Shown here: piece after piece, positions 52,670 to 63,000 of the stretch | Numbering within the stretch: position 1 is the stretch's first letter | Layout: every line of letters begins with the position of its first letter | DNA from: Chloroflexota bacterium | GTDB taxonomy: Bacteria > Chloroflexota > Chloroflexia > Chloroflexales > Herpetosiphonaceae | DNA length: 64,000 nucleotides | Reading direction: 5' to 3' | NCBI GenBank assembly: GCA_020161265.1 | Contig: JAIUOC010000006.1 | Span: 62,001 to 126,000, forward strand | Position numbers and translations under genes: made by a program | The notes under the pieces: model-generated | What the model was told of the DNA's origin: nothing | What the model saw: only the letters and a program-made list of their open reading frames with translations | Database searches by the model: none

Positions 52670-53545
52670 TTATTTAATCGTGATGCTTGATGCTGATCCT
52701 GAAAGATAAATATCTAAGCGATACTCCTCTGGGGTAGCTTCCCAATCGGGGCTGCTATACACATCATCATCAACTTGCTGAATATTCAAATCGCGACTGA
52801 GATTGAATGCCGTTGCATTATCATCGCGCTGAATTCGCACGGGAATATTGACGGGCAAGCTTAATTCCAAGGTGGTTGCATCGATATTGAAATGATATTC
52901 ACCACGCTCAGCTAAGCTAATCACCGCCGAGCCTGCATCTAATTCAGCATCAACTTTGCCAATTTGCAAGGTCGATAAATCAGCATTTAACGTTACATCA
53001 CGCAAATCCCAATCGAAATCAACTGGGTGATTCATCGAAACCAAAATTGTTTGCGGGCCTTTATTACCACCAAATGGCTCATCTTGACCCAAAACAATGC
53101 TGATATGTTCGCTATCTGGATTCAGTTCACGTAAGCCAATATTGGTTGCTTGCACAACGCCTGCAATCGAGGTTTGACCGTCGAGGATTTCGGGCTTGAT
53201 TTCAAGCGTACTGCCGCGCTCGCTGACCACAACCTTTGCCATTTGAGGCATGGATGCGGCAGAGCTATAGATTTCATAGTTGGGTTCAGTATAGGTAAGG
53301 CCATACAAGCCCAACACGCTCAAAACTACCAATGCTAAGCCCAGCCCGAAGCGTGGTCGATTCCGCGCCACCAAAAGATCGAGGCCAGCCCCGATCAACA
53401 AGACTGGCCAGAACTCATCAAGCAGATCAAACAAACTGGCATCGAAGAGATTGATTGCCGATAGTGCCCCGAGCAAACCGAGGCCGATCAGCAAACAGGG
53501 CCAGAATAATGAGCGACGTTGCACCTGTTCTGTCGCAGCTGTCAT
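52670..53545 (-). CDS. LiaF-like membrane protein
   Basis: 291 residues from ATG 53545. Three to four hydrophobic segments at the N-terminus (FWPCLLIGLGLLGALSAINL, LLDEFWPVLLIGAGLDLLV, LGLALVVLSVLGLYGLTY) match the LiaF-type transmembrane domain. A C-terminal beta-rich extracytoplasmic or adhesin-like domain follows (DLSTLQIGKVDAELDAGSAV, LELSLPVNIPVRI, YSSPDWEATPEEYRLDIYLS). LiaF homologues sense or modulate cell-envelope stress, often beside PspC-domain genes, as here (19-nt gap). Start has a GGGAGA site. Confidence 0.8.
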   Translation of the reverse strand: MTAATEQVQRRSLFWPCLLIGLGLLGALSAINLFDASLFDLLDEFWPVLLIGAGLDLLVARNRPRFGLGLALVVLSVLGLYGLTYTEPNYEIYSSAASMPQMAKVVVSERGSTLEIKPEILDGQTSIAGVVQATNIGLRELNPDSEHISIVLGQDEPFGGNKGPQTILVSMNHPVDFDWDLRDVTLNADLSTLQIGKVDAELDAGSAVISLAERGEYHFNIDATTLELSLPVNIPVRIQRDDNATAFNLSRDLNIQQVDDDVYSSPDWEATPEEYRLDIYLSGSASSITIK

Positions 53546-53563
53546 AACCAATATCTCCCGCTT

Positions 53564-54118
53564 CTAGCCACGCCGCCGAAACAACATGATCCCTAAGCCA
53601 ATCAACAACAATGGCGTAATAAATTCTGCTGCCCCACCAAATTTATCGATAAAGGTGATCAAGCCAAATGCCAGCAGCAACAACCCTAGCACTTTCTTGT
53701 TGTTGCGGGTTGACCGTGGCGCATGGGCTGGTTGCTGAGCCTGCGAATAAGGCGGAATATACTGATCAGGCCGGACTTGGACGGTTGTGCCAGTATAGGC
53801 TTCTGGTTGCTCAGCGATTGGCTGGCCAGTAAATGGGTCGTAGCGATAGGGCGAGCTAACATTGCTGAATGGTTGCTGTGGTGGCGGCACAACCCCCGCT
53901 TGCTGCTGCGGCATAAAGGGCGGTGGCATTGCCCCAGGTTTTTCGCTCGGCATAATCAACCACAATACAGGATAAATCAAAAACGTTAAGCCCGTAAAGA
54001 CCAGTAAAATCATGACTAAACGCACCAGCGTTGAATCAATTTCAAAATAAGCACCTAAGCCTCCACATACGCCAGCAAGTTTGCGGTCGTAATAGGAGCG
54101 CAATAACCGTGGTTGCAT
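53564..54118 (-). CDS. PspC domain protein
   Basis: 184 residues from ATG 54118 with GGAGG six bases upstream. The N-terminal PspC module is typical: LLRSYYDRKLAGVCGGLGAY, FEIDSTLVRLVMILLVFTGL, IYPVLWLIMPSEKPGAMPP. A Pro/Gln-rich linker and a C-terminal hydrophobic pair (VLGLLLLAFGLITFIDKF, FITPLLLIGLGIMLFRRRG) follow. PspC senses inner-membrane stress in Proteobacteria; in Gram-positives and Chloroflexota such proteins pair with LiaF, as here. Upstream 54119-54347 shows no other gene. Confidence 0.9.
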   Translation of the reverse strand: MQPRLLRSYYDRKLAGVCGGLGAYFEIDSTLVRLVMILLVFTGLTFLIYPVLWLIMPSEKPGAMPPPFMPQQQAGVVPPPQQPFSNVSSPYRYDPFTGQPIAEQPEAYTGTTVQVRPDQYIPPYSQAQQPAHAPRSTRNNKKVLGLLLLAFGLITFIDKFGGAAEFITPLLLIGLGIMLFRRRG

Positions 54119-54347
54119 TGTTTGCCTCCGAACCTTGTGTAGTTTTGCTATCGATATGACGCGCTTTGTGGTGCAATTGTTGCAAGCAATCATCGCACCA
54201 ACAGGCTAAACGCTGAAACCTTTTTTTGCAGGGTTCGTATGTGCTAAGTTCAAGCCTTGGGTATGGGCTTGCAAGCGGTTGGCATTGTATGCAATCAAGC
54301 CAACTCTGTCGAATTTTTGACGCAATGCGAAATTAACAAAGCACGAT

Positions 54348-54356
54348 GGTATAATT
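54348..54356 (+). promoter_or_regulatory. Promoter of psd-pssA
   Basis: Extended -10 TGG-TATAAT (54348-54356). No good -35 at standard spacing. The rest of the ~230-bp gap towards the pspC start shows no gene. The first gene starts 74 nt downstream with AAGGAG. Confidence 0.5.
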
Positions 54357-54429
54357 ACGCCTCAATCCAAGCATGCGTGTTGCAGCGCCACTTACGGCCT
54401 GTCTAATAGTTTTTTTAAGGAGTCGCTTC

Positions 54430-55092
54430 ATGCCTTCTAACCGCGCTCGTGTTCGCCGTTCACTGCCGGGTATTGCCATCGAAGGCATGCCTTTCATCGG
54501 AGCCGGCTTGGGCTTGACCGCCCTGACAGCGTTATTTAGTCGCAAGGCAGCGATCTTACCTCTCGCGCTCACAGCCTTTACCAGCTATTTCTTCCGCGAC
54601 CCCGATCGCGAATGCCCCGCCGATAGTTCAATTTTATACGCCGCCGCCGATGGCCATATTACGATGATCGATGAAGTTGATGAGCCACGCTTTATTGGCG
54701 GCAAAGCCACGCGAATTGTCACCTTCTTATCGGTGTTCGATGTACATATCAATCGCACCCCTTGCGCTGGCACAGTCCAATATCGCGATTATGTGCAAGG
54801 CGAATTTCGCGCTGCATGGGATGGCGAAGCCGATATCGTCAACGAGCGGGCTTATTTAGGCCTAGAAACTGAGCATGGCCCAGTGTTGATTAGCCAAATT
54901 GCTGGATTGGTAGCTCGTCGAATCATCACATGGCCAGTGGTTGGCGAAGAATTAGGCGCAGGTGAACGCTTTGGCTTAATTAAATTTGGCTCACGTACCG
55001 ATATTCTGGTGCCAAGCGGCTCGATCAACGTCTTTGTCAAGAAGGGGCAGGCCATCAAAGGTGGGTTGACCCAGATTGGAGCATGGCTGTGA
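54430..55092 (+). CDS. psd: Phosphatidylserine decarboxylase proenzyme (archaeal-type)
   Basis: 220 residues from ATG 54430 (AAGGAG, 7-nt spacing). It decarboxylates phosphatidylserine to phosphatidylethanolamine, using a pyruvoyl group made by self-cleavage. Motifs are TSYFFRDPDRECP, the DGHITMIDEVDEPRFIGG lid region, FLSVFDVHINRTP, and the cleavage site ILVPSGSINVFVKKGQ with the GS bond supplying the pyruvoyl Ser. One TM region (IEGMPFIGAGLGLTALTALF) is at the N-terminus. Length is that of the short soluble-type PSD. The last bases overlap the pssA start, as expected for a psd-pssA operon. Confidence 0.93.
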   Translation: MPSNRARVRRSLPGIAIEGMPFIGAGLGLTALTALFSRKAAILPLALTAFTSYFFRDPDRECPADSSILYAAADGHITMIDEVDEPRFIGGKATRIVTFLSVFDVHINRTPCAGTVQYRDYVQGEFRAAWDGEADIVNERAYLGLETEHGPVLISQIAGLVARRIITWPVVGEELGAGERFGLIKFGSRTDILVPSGSINVFVKKGQAIKGGLTQIGAWL

Positions 55093-55781
55093 AATTTCGC
55101 CGTTCATGGGTTCCCAATCTTGTTACGTCGGGCAACCTGTTTTGCGGCTTTTTAGCAGTTATTGCTGCTGTTGATGGTCAGGCCTTCAAAGCCGCTGTGC
55201 TCATTTGTTTGGCTGCAAGTTTTGATACGCTCGATGGTCGCGCCGCGCGGATGTTGGGCGTAAGTGGCGAGTTTGGCAAGGAATTGGATTCACTAGCCGA
55301 TGTAGTTTCATTTGGCACTGCTCCAGCCTTGCTGATCTACCAAATATCGTTGCGCGAAGTTGGCTGGATTGGCACAATCGCTGCGGGCATTTTTGTGTGC
55401 TGTGGCGCTGGCCGTTTAGCCCGCTACAATTTGATTACCAGCTCGGATAAGCGCTTTTTTGTGGGTATGCCGATTCCGATGGCGGGTATGACTGCTGCTT
55501 CGTTGGCGCTCTACACTGGTGCACTCAACCCGTATGTGGCAACAGCATTAATTGGCTTTACTGGCTTTTTGATGATTAGCACCTTGCGTTTCCCTAGTGT
55601 CGAGCAAATCGCCTTTGAAACCTTCTTGCCAATTCGGATCGCCTTTATCGCGATCTTTGTGTTGGCACTTGCTCGGCCAAGCCAATTTTTATATGTCTTA
55701 CCCCTCAGCTATATCTCCTATGGCATGATTGCCAACATTGTTTGGGCAATTCGTGGGCGTGGTTCGCGCAGCGCCGCTTAA
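55083..55781 (+). CDS. pssA: CDP-diacylglycerol-serine O-phosphatidyltransferase
   Basis: 232 residues. It makes phosphatidylserine from CDP-diacylglycerol and serine. The CDP-alcohol phosphotransferase signature is present as D-x2-D-G-x2-A-R-x8-G-x3-D-x3-D (DTLDGRAARMLGVSGEFGKE to DSLAD). About six to seven hydrophobic segments follow. Start overlaps the psd stop region by 10 nt (ATGGCTGTGA), so translation is coupled and the two enzymes act sequentially. Ends at a strong hairpin terminator. Confidence 0.94.
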   Translation: MAVKFRRSWVPNLVTSGNLFCGFLAVIAAVDGQAFKAAVLICLAASFDTLDGRAARMLGVSGEFGKELDSLADVVSFGTAPALLIYQISLREVGWIGTIAAGIFVCCGAGRLARYNLITSSDKRFFVGMPIPMAGMTAASLALYTGALNPYVATALIGFTGFLMISTLRFPSVEQIAFETFLPIRIAFIAIFVLALARPSQFLYVLPLSYISYGMIANIVWAIRGRGSRSAA

Positions 55782-55786
55782 CAACA

Positions 55787-55815
55787 ATTGGGCGTAGTAA
55801 CCAACTACGCCCAAT
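55787..55815. terminator. Convergent-gene terminator hairpin
   Basis: Perfect 12-bp stem ATTGGGCGTAGT (55787-55798) with ACTACGCCCAAT (55804-55815), loop AACCA, between pssA and the patatin gene. U tracts are weak on both sides, so termination is likely but not certain. Confidence 0.6.
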
Positions 55816-55837
55816 CAGCAAAAAGTTCAACAATAAT

Positions 55838-56836
55838 TTAACTTGGTGGAATAACTGAATCCTGGGGTAAGCCTTGGCGGCGCAACATACCGCGTAAAAT
55901 GCCAAAGCGCAAACGAGCCAATTGAGCTTGAGCCGCAATGCTGGTGCGTAAAGCCGCCTCGACTTTGCTGCGACGAGCTGGTTCTATTGGCGCTGCGACT
56001 GGTGCTAGTTGGTTTTGTTCACTCAGGTAGGTTTTGGCGCTTTGATAGCCCAAATCCATCAATTGGCTGCTATAGCGAAAATCACGCACATCAAGCCCAC
56101 TGTAATGCAACATTTGAATATGATGCACTTTGACTCCAGCCTTAGCTGCCAAGCGCACTAATTCGCGTTCATGAGCCATTTGACGACGCATCAAGGCATC
56201 AAAAGTGCGGGTCAACGAGCCACGCATCCCAAACGGCGGCACGGTGGCGGCTGCATCAAGCCCAATTTCCAAGGCCCAAATTTCGCTAGCCCCTTGTTGC
56301 AAAGCCACGCCAATTGGCAAATTCGAGACGAACCCACCATCAAGGTAAGTTTCGCCGCGATAATGATAAGCAGGCAAATAGGGTGGCACGGCAGCGCTGG
56401 CCATCAAGGCATCAACCAAGCGCTCACGGGGATCATCGCCAAACAAATGCATATCACCAGTGCGATAATTGGTGGCCGTGACAAAAAAGGGAATGGACAA
56501 ATCGCTGAAGCGCCGAATATTGGGCGGTAGCAGCGAGAGAATAAAGCGTCGCAAGCCATGATTATGATGCAGCGAACCACGCCCACGCACCACCCGCCAG
56601 GCTGAGCGCAACGAACCACCAGGAAAAATATCCTCGCGCTTGACGCTTTTCCAGCGCTGGGCGATGCGTTGAATGCCAGCTAAACTAGGATGACAAGCTA
56701 AAACTGCCCCATTGATTGAACCAACCGAGGAACCAACGACTAAATCGGGGATAATGCCGGCTTCGAGCAGCGCGAGAGCTGCTCCGGCTTGGAGTGAGCC
56801 GCGATTGGCTCCACCACTAAAGACAATTGCACGCAT
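55838..56836 (-). CDS. Patatin-like phospholipase
   Basis: 332 residues. A lipid acyl hydrolase with Ser-Asp dyad. GGANRG (oxyanion region) at residues 8-13, the nucleophile elbow GSSVGS (Ser ~37) and DGGFVSNLP with the Asp ~167. The C-terminal tail beyond residue 280 is basic and helical. No signal peptide, resembling RssA-type cytoplasmic patatins. It lies next to phospholipid synthesis genes, so it may help in membrane turnover. Ribosome site AAAGG eight bases upstream. Confidence 0.9.
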   Translation of the reverse strand: MRAIVFSGGANRGSLQAGAALALLEAGIIPDLVVGSSVGSINGAVLACHPSLAGIQRIAQRWKSVKREDIFPGGSLRSAWRVVRGRGSLHHNHGLRRFILSLLPPNIRRFSDLSIPFFVTATNYRTGDMHLFGDDPRERLVDALMASAAVPPYLPAYHYRGETYLDGGFVSNLPIGVALQQGASEIWALEIGLDAAATVPPFGMRGSLTRTFDALMRRQMAHERELVRLAAKAGVKVHHIQMLHYSGLDVRDFRYSSQLMDLGYQSAKTYLSEQNQLAPVAAPIEPARRSKVEAALRTSIAAQAQLARLRFGILRGMLRRQGLPQDSVIPPS

Positions 56837-56922
56837 AGAGACAACCTTTCATGACCATTCTGCCACATCGTTGGGACAAACGTAGGTCTCAGGCGAGGCT
56901 CTACACGCTCGATAATCAAAGC

Positions 56923-57417
56923 TTACTCTGAGGTATCAAGCGGAGTTAGGGGATGCTGGAAATCGCCCCGTGCGCCGCCCGTTTTATTCCGAACAAAAAC
57001 CTGCTCGATCACCATAGCACGATCAACAGCTTTGGCCATATCGTAAATGGTCAAGGCTGCGACTGATGCTGCCATCAGCGCCTCCATTTCTACGCCAGTG
57101 CGGCCTGTGCAACGCACCGTGCTGATAATACGAAGCAGCGATTGCGCAGGATGCGCCTCGATTTCAATCGTTACGGAACTTAGCGGGAGTGGATGACACA
57201 AGGGAATTAAATCGGCAGTACGTTTGGCTGCCATAATTCCAGCGATGCGGGCGGTTGCCAAAACATCGCCTTTGGGCAATTCTCCGGCCACCAAAAGATC
57301 TAATGTTGCTGGTTGCATACGCACATCGGCTTGGGCTTGGGCTTGGCGTTGGGTAACCGCTTTGTCACCAACATCAACCATATGCGCTCGCCCTTGATCA
57401 TCAAGATGGGTCAACAT
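56923..57417 (-). CDS. moaC: Cyclic pyranopterin monophosphate synthase
   Basis: 164 residues from ATG 57417 ([17 protein letters not shown]). A start at 57477 would overlap the neighbouring HAD gene and add a non-family extension. It completes the first step of molybdenum-cofactor synthesis with MoaA. Key residues appear in [26 protein letters not shown] and [29 protein letters not shown]. No other moa gene is nearby, and the MOSC protein at 24873 would use the cofactor. GAGGAAA lies upstream. Confidence 0.92.
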   Translation of the reverse strand: MLTHLDDQGRAHMVDVGDKAVTQRQAQAQADVRMQPATLDLLVAGELPKGDVLATARIAGIMAAKRTADLIPLCHPLPLSSVTIEIEAHPAQSLLRIISTVRCTGRTGVEMEALMAASVAALTIYDMAKAVDRAMVIEQVFVRNKTGGARGDFQHPLTPLDTSE

Positions 57418-57433
57418 GAATCGTTTGGTTTCC

Positions 57434-57931
57434 TCAAACCGCGAAATGAGCCAGCGTCCGTTCGAGTTGATCAACAACTTGGGGCACTAAGCCAGTTTCG
57501 CGCACATCGATTAATTGAGTAAATCGGCCTTGTTTACTGCGTTGTTGCGCCCAGGTATGCACTTGAGGCCGAAAACCATCTTCGATCCAAAAGATCGGGG
57601 TTTGCCAATCGGCGAGGTGCTTGGCAACGCTGTTGAGTTTCCACAAAATCGCCGTCGGATTTTCGGGCAATGGCTCGATCAAGGGCAATTCTGGTAAGCC
57701 AAGATCGCTATGTAAGCCAGTATTGGCTAGTTGCAGCCAGGTCGAACACCACATTAATTGGCCGATTTTGGCCAGCCGGGCGATCGAAGCATGAATTTGG
57801 GGCGGATATTGCACTGGAATCCCCGGCGGGATGTGCTGTTGTTCGCGCCCCAAACGGCCAAACATATTGATCACCCCATCAATATCGAGCAAAATTAACG
57901 GACGTTGATCGTGCCAATTGAGTTTAGCCAC
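57434..57931 (-). CDS. HAD-family protein (SAK-type HAD-like)
   Basis: 165 residues from GTG 57931, which overlaps the RsbR-like stop by 8 nt; ATG codons further up lie inside that gene and look non-native. The first motif is [15 protein letters not shown] with DxD nucleophile/acid, then [40 protein letters not shown] and [20 protein letters not shown]. The pattern of a Trp/Ser-Thr pair (CSTW) and terminal GL resembles the HAD domain found in RNA-repair Swiss-army-knife proteins, but here it is stand-alone. Function unknown, possibly nucleotide phosphatase. Confidence 0.75.
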   Translation of the reverse strand: MAKLNWHDQRPLILLDIDGVINMFGRLGREQQHIPPGIPVQYPPQIHASIARLAKIGQLMWCSTWLQLANTGLHSDLGLPELPLIEPLPENPTAILWKLNSVAKHLADWQTPIFWIEDGFRPQVHTWAQQRSKQGRFTQLIDVRETGLVPQVVDQLERTLAHFAV

Positions 57932-58811
57932 GCCGTTGCTCTTGCAATGGGCGAATGCCAAGCCCAACTTGTTCGAGCGCATATTCGATACCATCTTGTA
58001 AGTTGGCACGAACCGACAATTGGCGCAGATCGATTTCGAGGCCAACAATTGTTTGGGCAACTTCGGCGCTAATACCGACCAAAATTACTTGTGCCCCCAA
58101 CAAACTCACGGCCTTAGTGGTTTGCACCAAATAATTGGCGATATTGGTATCAACAATCGGCACACCTGTGATATCCATAATCACAATATCCGATTGCCGT
58201 GCCACAATTTGCTCAAGCAGATCTTCGGTCAACATTTGAGCACGATTGGTATCGATCGAGCCAACCAAGGGCAAAACCAAAATATTATCGTGGATTGGCG
58301 CGATTGGTGCTGCCAGTTCGCGCAAAGCAGCATTGGCTTGATCTAGTTCACTGGTCATTTGCTGCAAAGTTTCTTCGCGCTCACGAATGCGGGCTTCGCG
58401 GATATCGACAAAGGCTTGATAGCTATTTTTATTAGCAATAAAGGTAACCTCAGCAGCGACCGCTAAAACTAAAGCATAATTTAGTTCATTATCAACAAAC
58501 AATTCACGGGCTGCAAATTTCAAGGTTTCGTAAATCGCCTCGCCAACTTGGGCCACTGTTTCGCTATTGGCGTTAGGATTATCAGCTACAAGCCGAATCG
58601 ACTGACGTGAAAAATCGATTAAGGCTTGCAAATCACCGCGCAAAGCCGAAATTGTCGCCACAAATGGTTTTTGCATGCGAGGAATCAACTCTGCGTCCGA
58701 GAGCTTGGAATAGGGCGATTTGGGAATTTGGCGCAGCAAATCGCCAGTATGTTTGGCGAAGCGCCCAAGATTGGCTTCTAGAAAGTCGGCTAATGCATGT
58801 TCGACGCTCAT
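57924..58811 (-). CDS. RsbR-like stressosome protein (RsbRD + STAS)
   Basis: 295 residues from ATG 58811 with GAGGATAC upstream. Residues ~1-160 form the RsbR-type helical N-terminal domain, without haem, PAS or kinase. A short coiled coil (REETLQQMTSELDQANAALR) leads to a C-terminal STAS domain: NILVLPLVGSIDTNRAQMLT, IVIMDITGVPIVDTNIANYL (Thr sites for phosphorylation by a RsbT-like kinase) and GAQVILVGISAEVAQTIVG. It probably works in a stressosome or anti-anti-sigma module. No RsbS/T neighbours here. Coupled to the HAD gene by overlap. Confidence 0.85.
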   Translation of the reverse strand: MSVEHALADFLEANLGRFAKHTGDLLRQIPKSPYSKLSDAELIPRMQKPFVATISALRGDLQALIDFSRQSIRLVADNPNANSETVAQVGEAIYETLKFAARELFVDNELNYALVLAVAAEVTFIANKNSYQAFVDIREARIREREETLQQMTSELDQANAALRELAAPIAPIHDNILVLPLVGSIDTNRAQMLTEDLLEQIVARQSDIVIMDITGVPIVDTNIANYLVQTTKAVSLLGAQVILVGISAEVAQTIVGLEIDLRQLSVRANLQDGIEYALEQVGLGIRPLQEQRRG

Positions 58812-58951
58812 TGGTATCCTCGTTATCAACTAAATTGCTGATCGTCAGCGCCCGTTTGTCTCGTACAATGGTGATTATACCCGTTTCTACGGTTGGCTTC
58901 TATGGTTCTCTTTATGGTTCTTAATAGTACTTTTGTGGAATGAGGAACACG

Positions 58952-59854
58952 ATGACCCATACTACTCCCGATAACTTTTTGGGCTTAGATCAGCAGTATA
59001 GCACGCTGGAGACCAGCAAAGTGGTAGTTTTGCCCATCCCCTTTGAGGCTACTGTGAGTTATGGTGGTGGCACGGTCAATGGGCCAACGGCAATTATTGA
59101 GGCTTCGCAACAGGTCGAATTTTATGATCGTGAATTCGATACTGAGCCAGCCAAAAACTGGGGCGTGCACACCTTGCCCAGCGTCGATGTCAACGATCAA
59201 GACCCCGATAGCGCTATGCACAGCATTGCCAAGGCGGTTGAGCAAACTGCACGTTTGGGCAAATTGGTGTGTGTGCTGGGCGGCGAACATTCAGTTTCCG
59301 GCGCGGTTGCTCAAGGCCTCCACGCGGTACACGGCGATTTCGTGACAGTGCAGATTGATGCTCACGCCGATTTGCGCGATGAATATGAGGGCAGCAAGCA
59401 CTCCCATGCTTGTGCGATGCGCCGGATTCTCGATGTTGGCGCTGGCGATTTGTTGCAATTGGGCATTCGATCATTGGATATTAGCGAAGCCCACATGATC
59501 AAAACTGACCCACGGATTACGACCTTTTATAGTGAAAATGTGCATGATGGGTTGCATCTGCAAGCCTTGCGCGATTTTGTACGGGGCAAGCAAGTCTATT
59601 TTACAATCGATATTGACGGCTTGGATGTTGGCTTAGTCCCAGCGACTGGTACGCCCGAACCTGATGGCCTGACATGGCGCGAAGTGCTCGAAATTACCCG
59701 TATTCTAGTGCAAGAATCCTCTAAGGTTGTGGCCTTTGATATAATGGAATTAGCACCAATTGAAAATTTACATTCGCCAAATTTTGTTAGTGCCAAGCTC
59801 ACCTACAAGGTTATGAGCATTATTATGGCTAAACAAGCTGATTTGTGGCAATAG
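58952..59854 (+). CDS. speB: Agmatinase / ureohydrolase family enzyme
   Basis: 300 residues from ATG 58952, with GAGG six bases upstream; an ATG four codons earlier lacks a site. It hydrolyses agmatine to putrescine and urea. Manganese ligands are seen in VLGGEHSVSGAV, QIDAHADLRDEYEG and IDIDGLDVGLVPATG. FGGG-like substrate region is YGGGTVNGPTAI. All catalytic residues intact. Membrane spermidine-synthase-like gene at 38745 could use the product. Alone on the plus strand, divergent to the RsbR-like gene. Confidence 0.9.
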   Translation: MTHTTPDNFLGLDQQYSTLETSKVVVLPIPFEATVSYGGGTVNGPTAIIEASQQVEFYDREFDTEPAKNWGVHTLPSVDVNDQDPDSAMHSIAKAVEQTARLGKLVCVLGGEHSVSGAVAQGLHAVHGDFVTVQIDAHADLRDEYEGSKHSHACAMRRILDVGAGDLLQLGIRSLDISEAHMIKTDPRITTFYSENVHDGLHLQALRDFVRGKQVYFTIDIDGLDVGLVPATGTPEPDGLTWREVLEITRILVQESSKVVAFDIMELAPIENLHSPNFVSAKLTYKVMSIIMAKQADLWQ

Positions 59855-59941
59855 TTTTGATTAATCATCACAACCATGCCTAGCATAAACCCAATTGATG
59901 ATTAATTGCTATTACTTGCCATAACCTTGAGCGTAGCACCA

Positions 59942-59977
59942 CAACGGACACCAAGCATCAGCATTTGGTGTTCGTTG
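59942..59977. other. Strong hairpin before the CSLREA protein gene
   Basis: CAACG-g-ACACCAA (59942-59954) pairs with TTGGTGT-t-CGTTG (59965-59977). A shorter AT-rich inverted repeat TTAATCATCA/TGATGATTAA is at about 59862-59906. One of these probably ends agmatinase transcription; neither has a proper U run immediately after it. Confidence 0.45.
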
Positions 59978-60063
59978 TTGCATCTTTGGTAATTTTTACT
60001 CAAGGCTAATTCCAAAGGTGTGTTTTGTGTGAGGTCGTCGATGCTGATGTTTGAGGTAGGTCT

Positions 60064-63000
60064 ATGAAGCATGCATTTTCACTGCGTTTTACTCGTTTGC
60101 TTTCATTAGGAATGGTCGGTTTATTGATTGTGACGGGGGCGCTGCTTAATCGCCCTGCTGCTGCCCAACGGGTAGCCCCACCAACTGCCAAACAACTCGA
60201 TCAATCTGTTATCCAACGGGCTGAAGCTTTGAATCAAGCGCCTGCTCAGCGCGAAGTGCCGCTTACGATTCAACGCTTGCGAGCCTTGAATTTGCCGCCA
60301 GCCGCGCCAAAACCTGTAGCGCAGCCAAGACCATTTGTGCCGACAGGGATTTTTGTGGTCAATACGGTTGCTGATACCAACGATGGCGCGTGCGATGCTC
60401 TTGGCACGGGCACTGGCAACCAAGATTGTAGCTTGCGCGAAGCGATTAACGCGGCGAATGCCAATGTTGATGCTGACACGATTAATTTTGCGATTCCAGG
60501 GGCGGGTGTAAAAACGATTGCGCTGACGAGCGAATTGCCAGCCCTGCAAACGCAAATCCAAATCGACGGCTGTAGTCAAGCAGGCAGCGATTGTAGCATT
60601 TGGCCAATGAGTTTGATGGTCGAGCTTGATGGCTCAGGGTTGAGCGACCCTGTGGGAATTACAGATACTGAAATTTTGCTGGCCGAAGCTGATGGCTCGG
60701 TAATTCGTGGCTTGGTTTTGAACGCTGCTCGTAGCCCAAGCTTTTATACCTGGGTTGGGATTAACGTCCAAGGCGACAACGTTTGGCTAACTCAAAATAT
60801 TATCGGCCTCGAACCCGACGGCCAAACCGTCAATGGCAATAATATGGGCATTTTGCTCTATCCGAATAGCACTCAAGCGATGATTGGAACCAATGGCGAT
60901 GGCAGTAATGATGCGCTCGAAGGCAATATTATTGCTGGCCAAACTTTTAATGGTATTTCATTCTCGGGTGGCGCGAATACTCGTATCGCAGGCAACTATA
61001 TTGGGGTGGCCAGCGACGGCAATACTGCCCGCAGTAATCGTACTGGCGTAGAATTTTTTGGGCCGACAATTGGCAATGTCACAATTGGCACCAACAGCGA
61101 TGGCATTGGTGATGCCGCCGAACGCAATATCATTAGCGGCAATACCTTAGGCATCTATATTTATGGCTCATCGAATAATCAAATTAGTGGCAACTATATT
61201 GGATTAAATGCAGCCGGAACCATCGCTACACCTAATGAAGCAGGTATTAATATCGGTGGTAATGCCAGTGAGACGATCATTGGAACCAATGGCGATGGTG
61301 TACGCGATGCCGTCGAAGGCAACGTGATCAGTGGCAATAGCGCCGAGGGCGTGCAAATTGCCGAATTTAGCGGTGGCTCCAACGGCTTTCCAAATGATCA
61401 TGTGATTGCTGGCAATATTATCGGGCTTGATCCAACTGGCTCGACAGCAATTGGCAATCAGCGTGGGGTCGTGTTGCGCTTTGGTCCAAGCGGTACACGC
61501 ATCGGCACCAACGGCGATGGCATGAGCGATGGCTTAGAACGCAATATCATTAGCGGCAACGTCGATCTAGGGGTTGGCGTTGGTGGTGGCGATCAGCCAA
61601 TTACCGATACGATCATCAGTGGCAACTACATTGGTACGAATATCACTGGTTTAGTAGCTCGCCCAAATGGGGCTGGGGTGCAAATTCAAAATGAAGTTAC
61701 TGGCTTAGTGCTGGGCACTAATGGCGACGAAACCGCCGATGATGCCGAGGGCAACCTGATTAGTGGCAATAATGGCAATGGCGTAAACTTTGTTTTCGAT
61801 CCTACCAATGTTGCCGTGCAAGGCAATCGCATCGGCGTAGCGCTTGATGATAGCCCGCTTGGCAATCAAGGCGACGGCATTGCGCTGCTCGAATTGAGCG
61901 GAATGACCCCAAGTAACATCAAAATCGGCGGTGAAGGCTTATTTAGCGAAAATATCATTGCGTTCAATACTGAGCTAGGTGTTGATATTAATAATGATGG
62001 CCCGACTGCCAACGATCTTGATGATCTTGATGCAGGCCCGAACAGCACCCAAAATTATCCAGTAGTCGTCAGTGTTATCGATGATGGTACAACGGTTGCA
62101 GTCCAAGGGACATTCAATAGCACTGCTAGCCAAGAGTTACGTTTGGCTTTTTACAGCAATACCACCTGTGATGTTTCGGGCTATGGCGAGGGCCAACAAT
62201 TCTTAGAAAGTGATTTTTTTACGGCTGATGCCGCTGGAAATGGCGCATTTACCAAGCTGTTTCCCAGCCCAGCCCCAAACATCACGATTTTAGCAACGAA
62301 TACTGCAACCAACGAAACCTCGGAGTTTTCGCAATGTTGGGTTGCGCCCCCAGCGACAGCCACCCCAACCGCGACCAATACACCAACCAATACACCAACC
62401 AACACAGCGACGAACACGCCAACGTTAACCCCAAGCAACACGCCAACCAATACGGCGACGAATACCCCAAGCAACACGCCAACGCCCAGCAATACCGCTT
62501 TGCCGGTTACCCCAACCATTCCGCCGAGTGCATGCGTGCCAGGCAGCAATCTGCAAGTATTGTTCAGTGATAGCGTGAGCAGCGAGCCACTATGGAATGT
62601 CAGTGGCACAGGCCCAACATGGGGCTTGGATAGCAGCAGTTTTAATAGCCCCAGCCTTTCGTGGCATGCCGATAATCCTGAGACGATTAGCGATCAACGG
62701 CTAACGACGATGGCCGGCATCACAATTCCAGCAGGCGCGAGTGAAGTAACGTTGTATTTCAACCATAACTATAGCTTTGAGTTTGATACCGAAGGTGGTG
62801 GCGGTGAACCAACCCCAATGCCCGAACGCTCAGCCAAACGCAACAACACGCCATTTGATATTTATTATGATGGTGGGGTGGTTGAATATAGCACCGATGG
62901 CGTAACCTTTAACGATCTTGGTAGTTTCTTTACAAGCTCGGGCTACGATGGCGTACTGACACTTGAGAGCGATAATCCCTTAGCAGGACAATCTGCGTTT

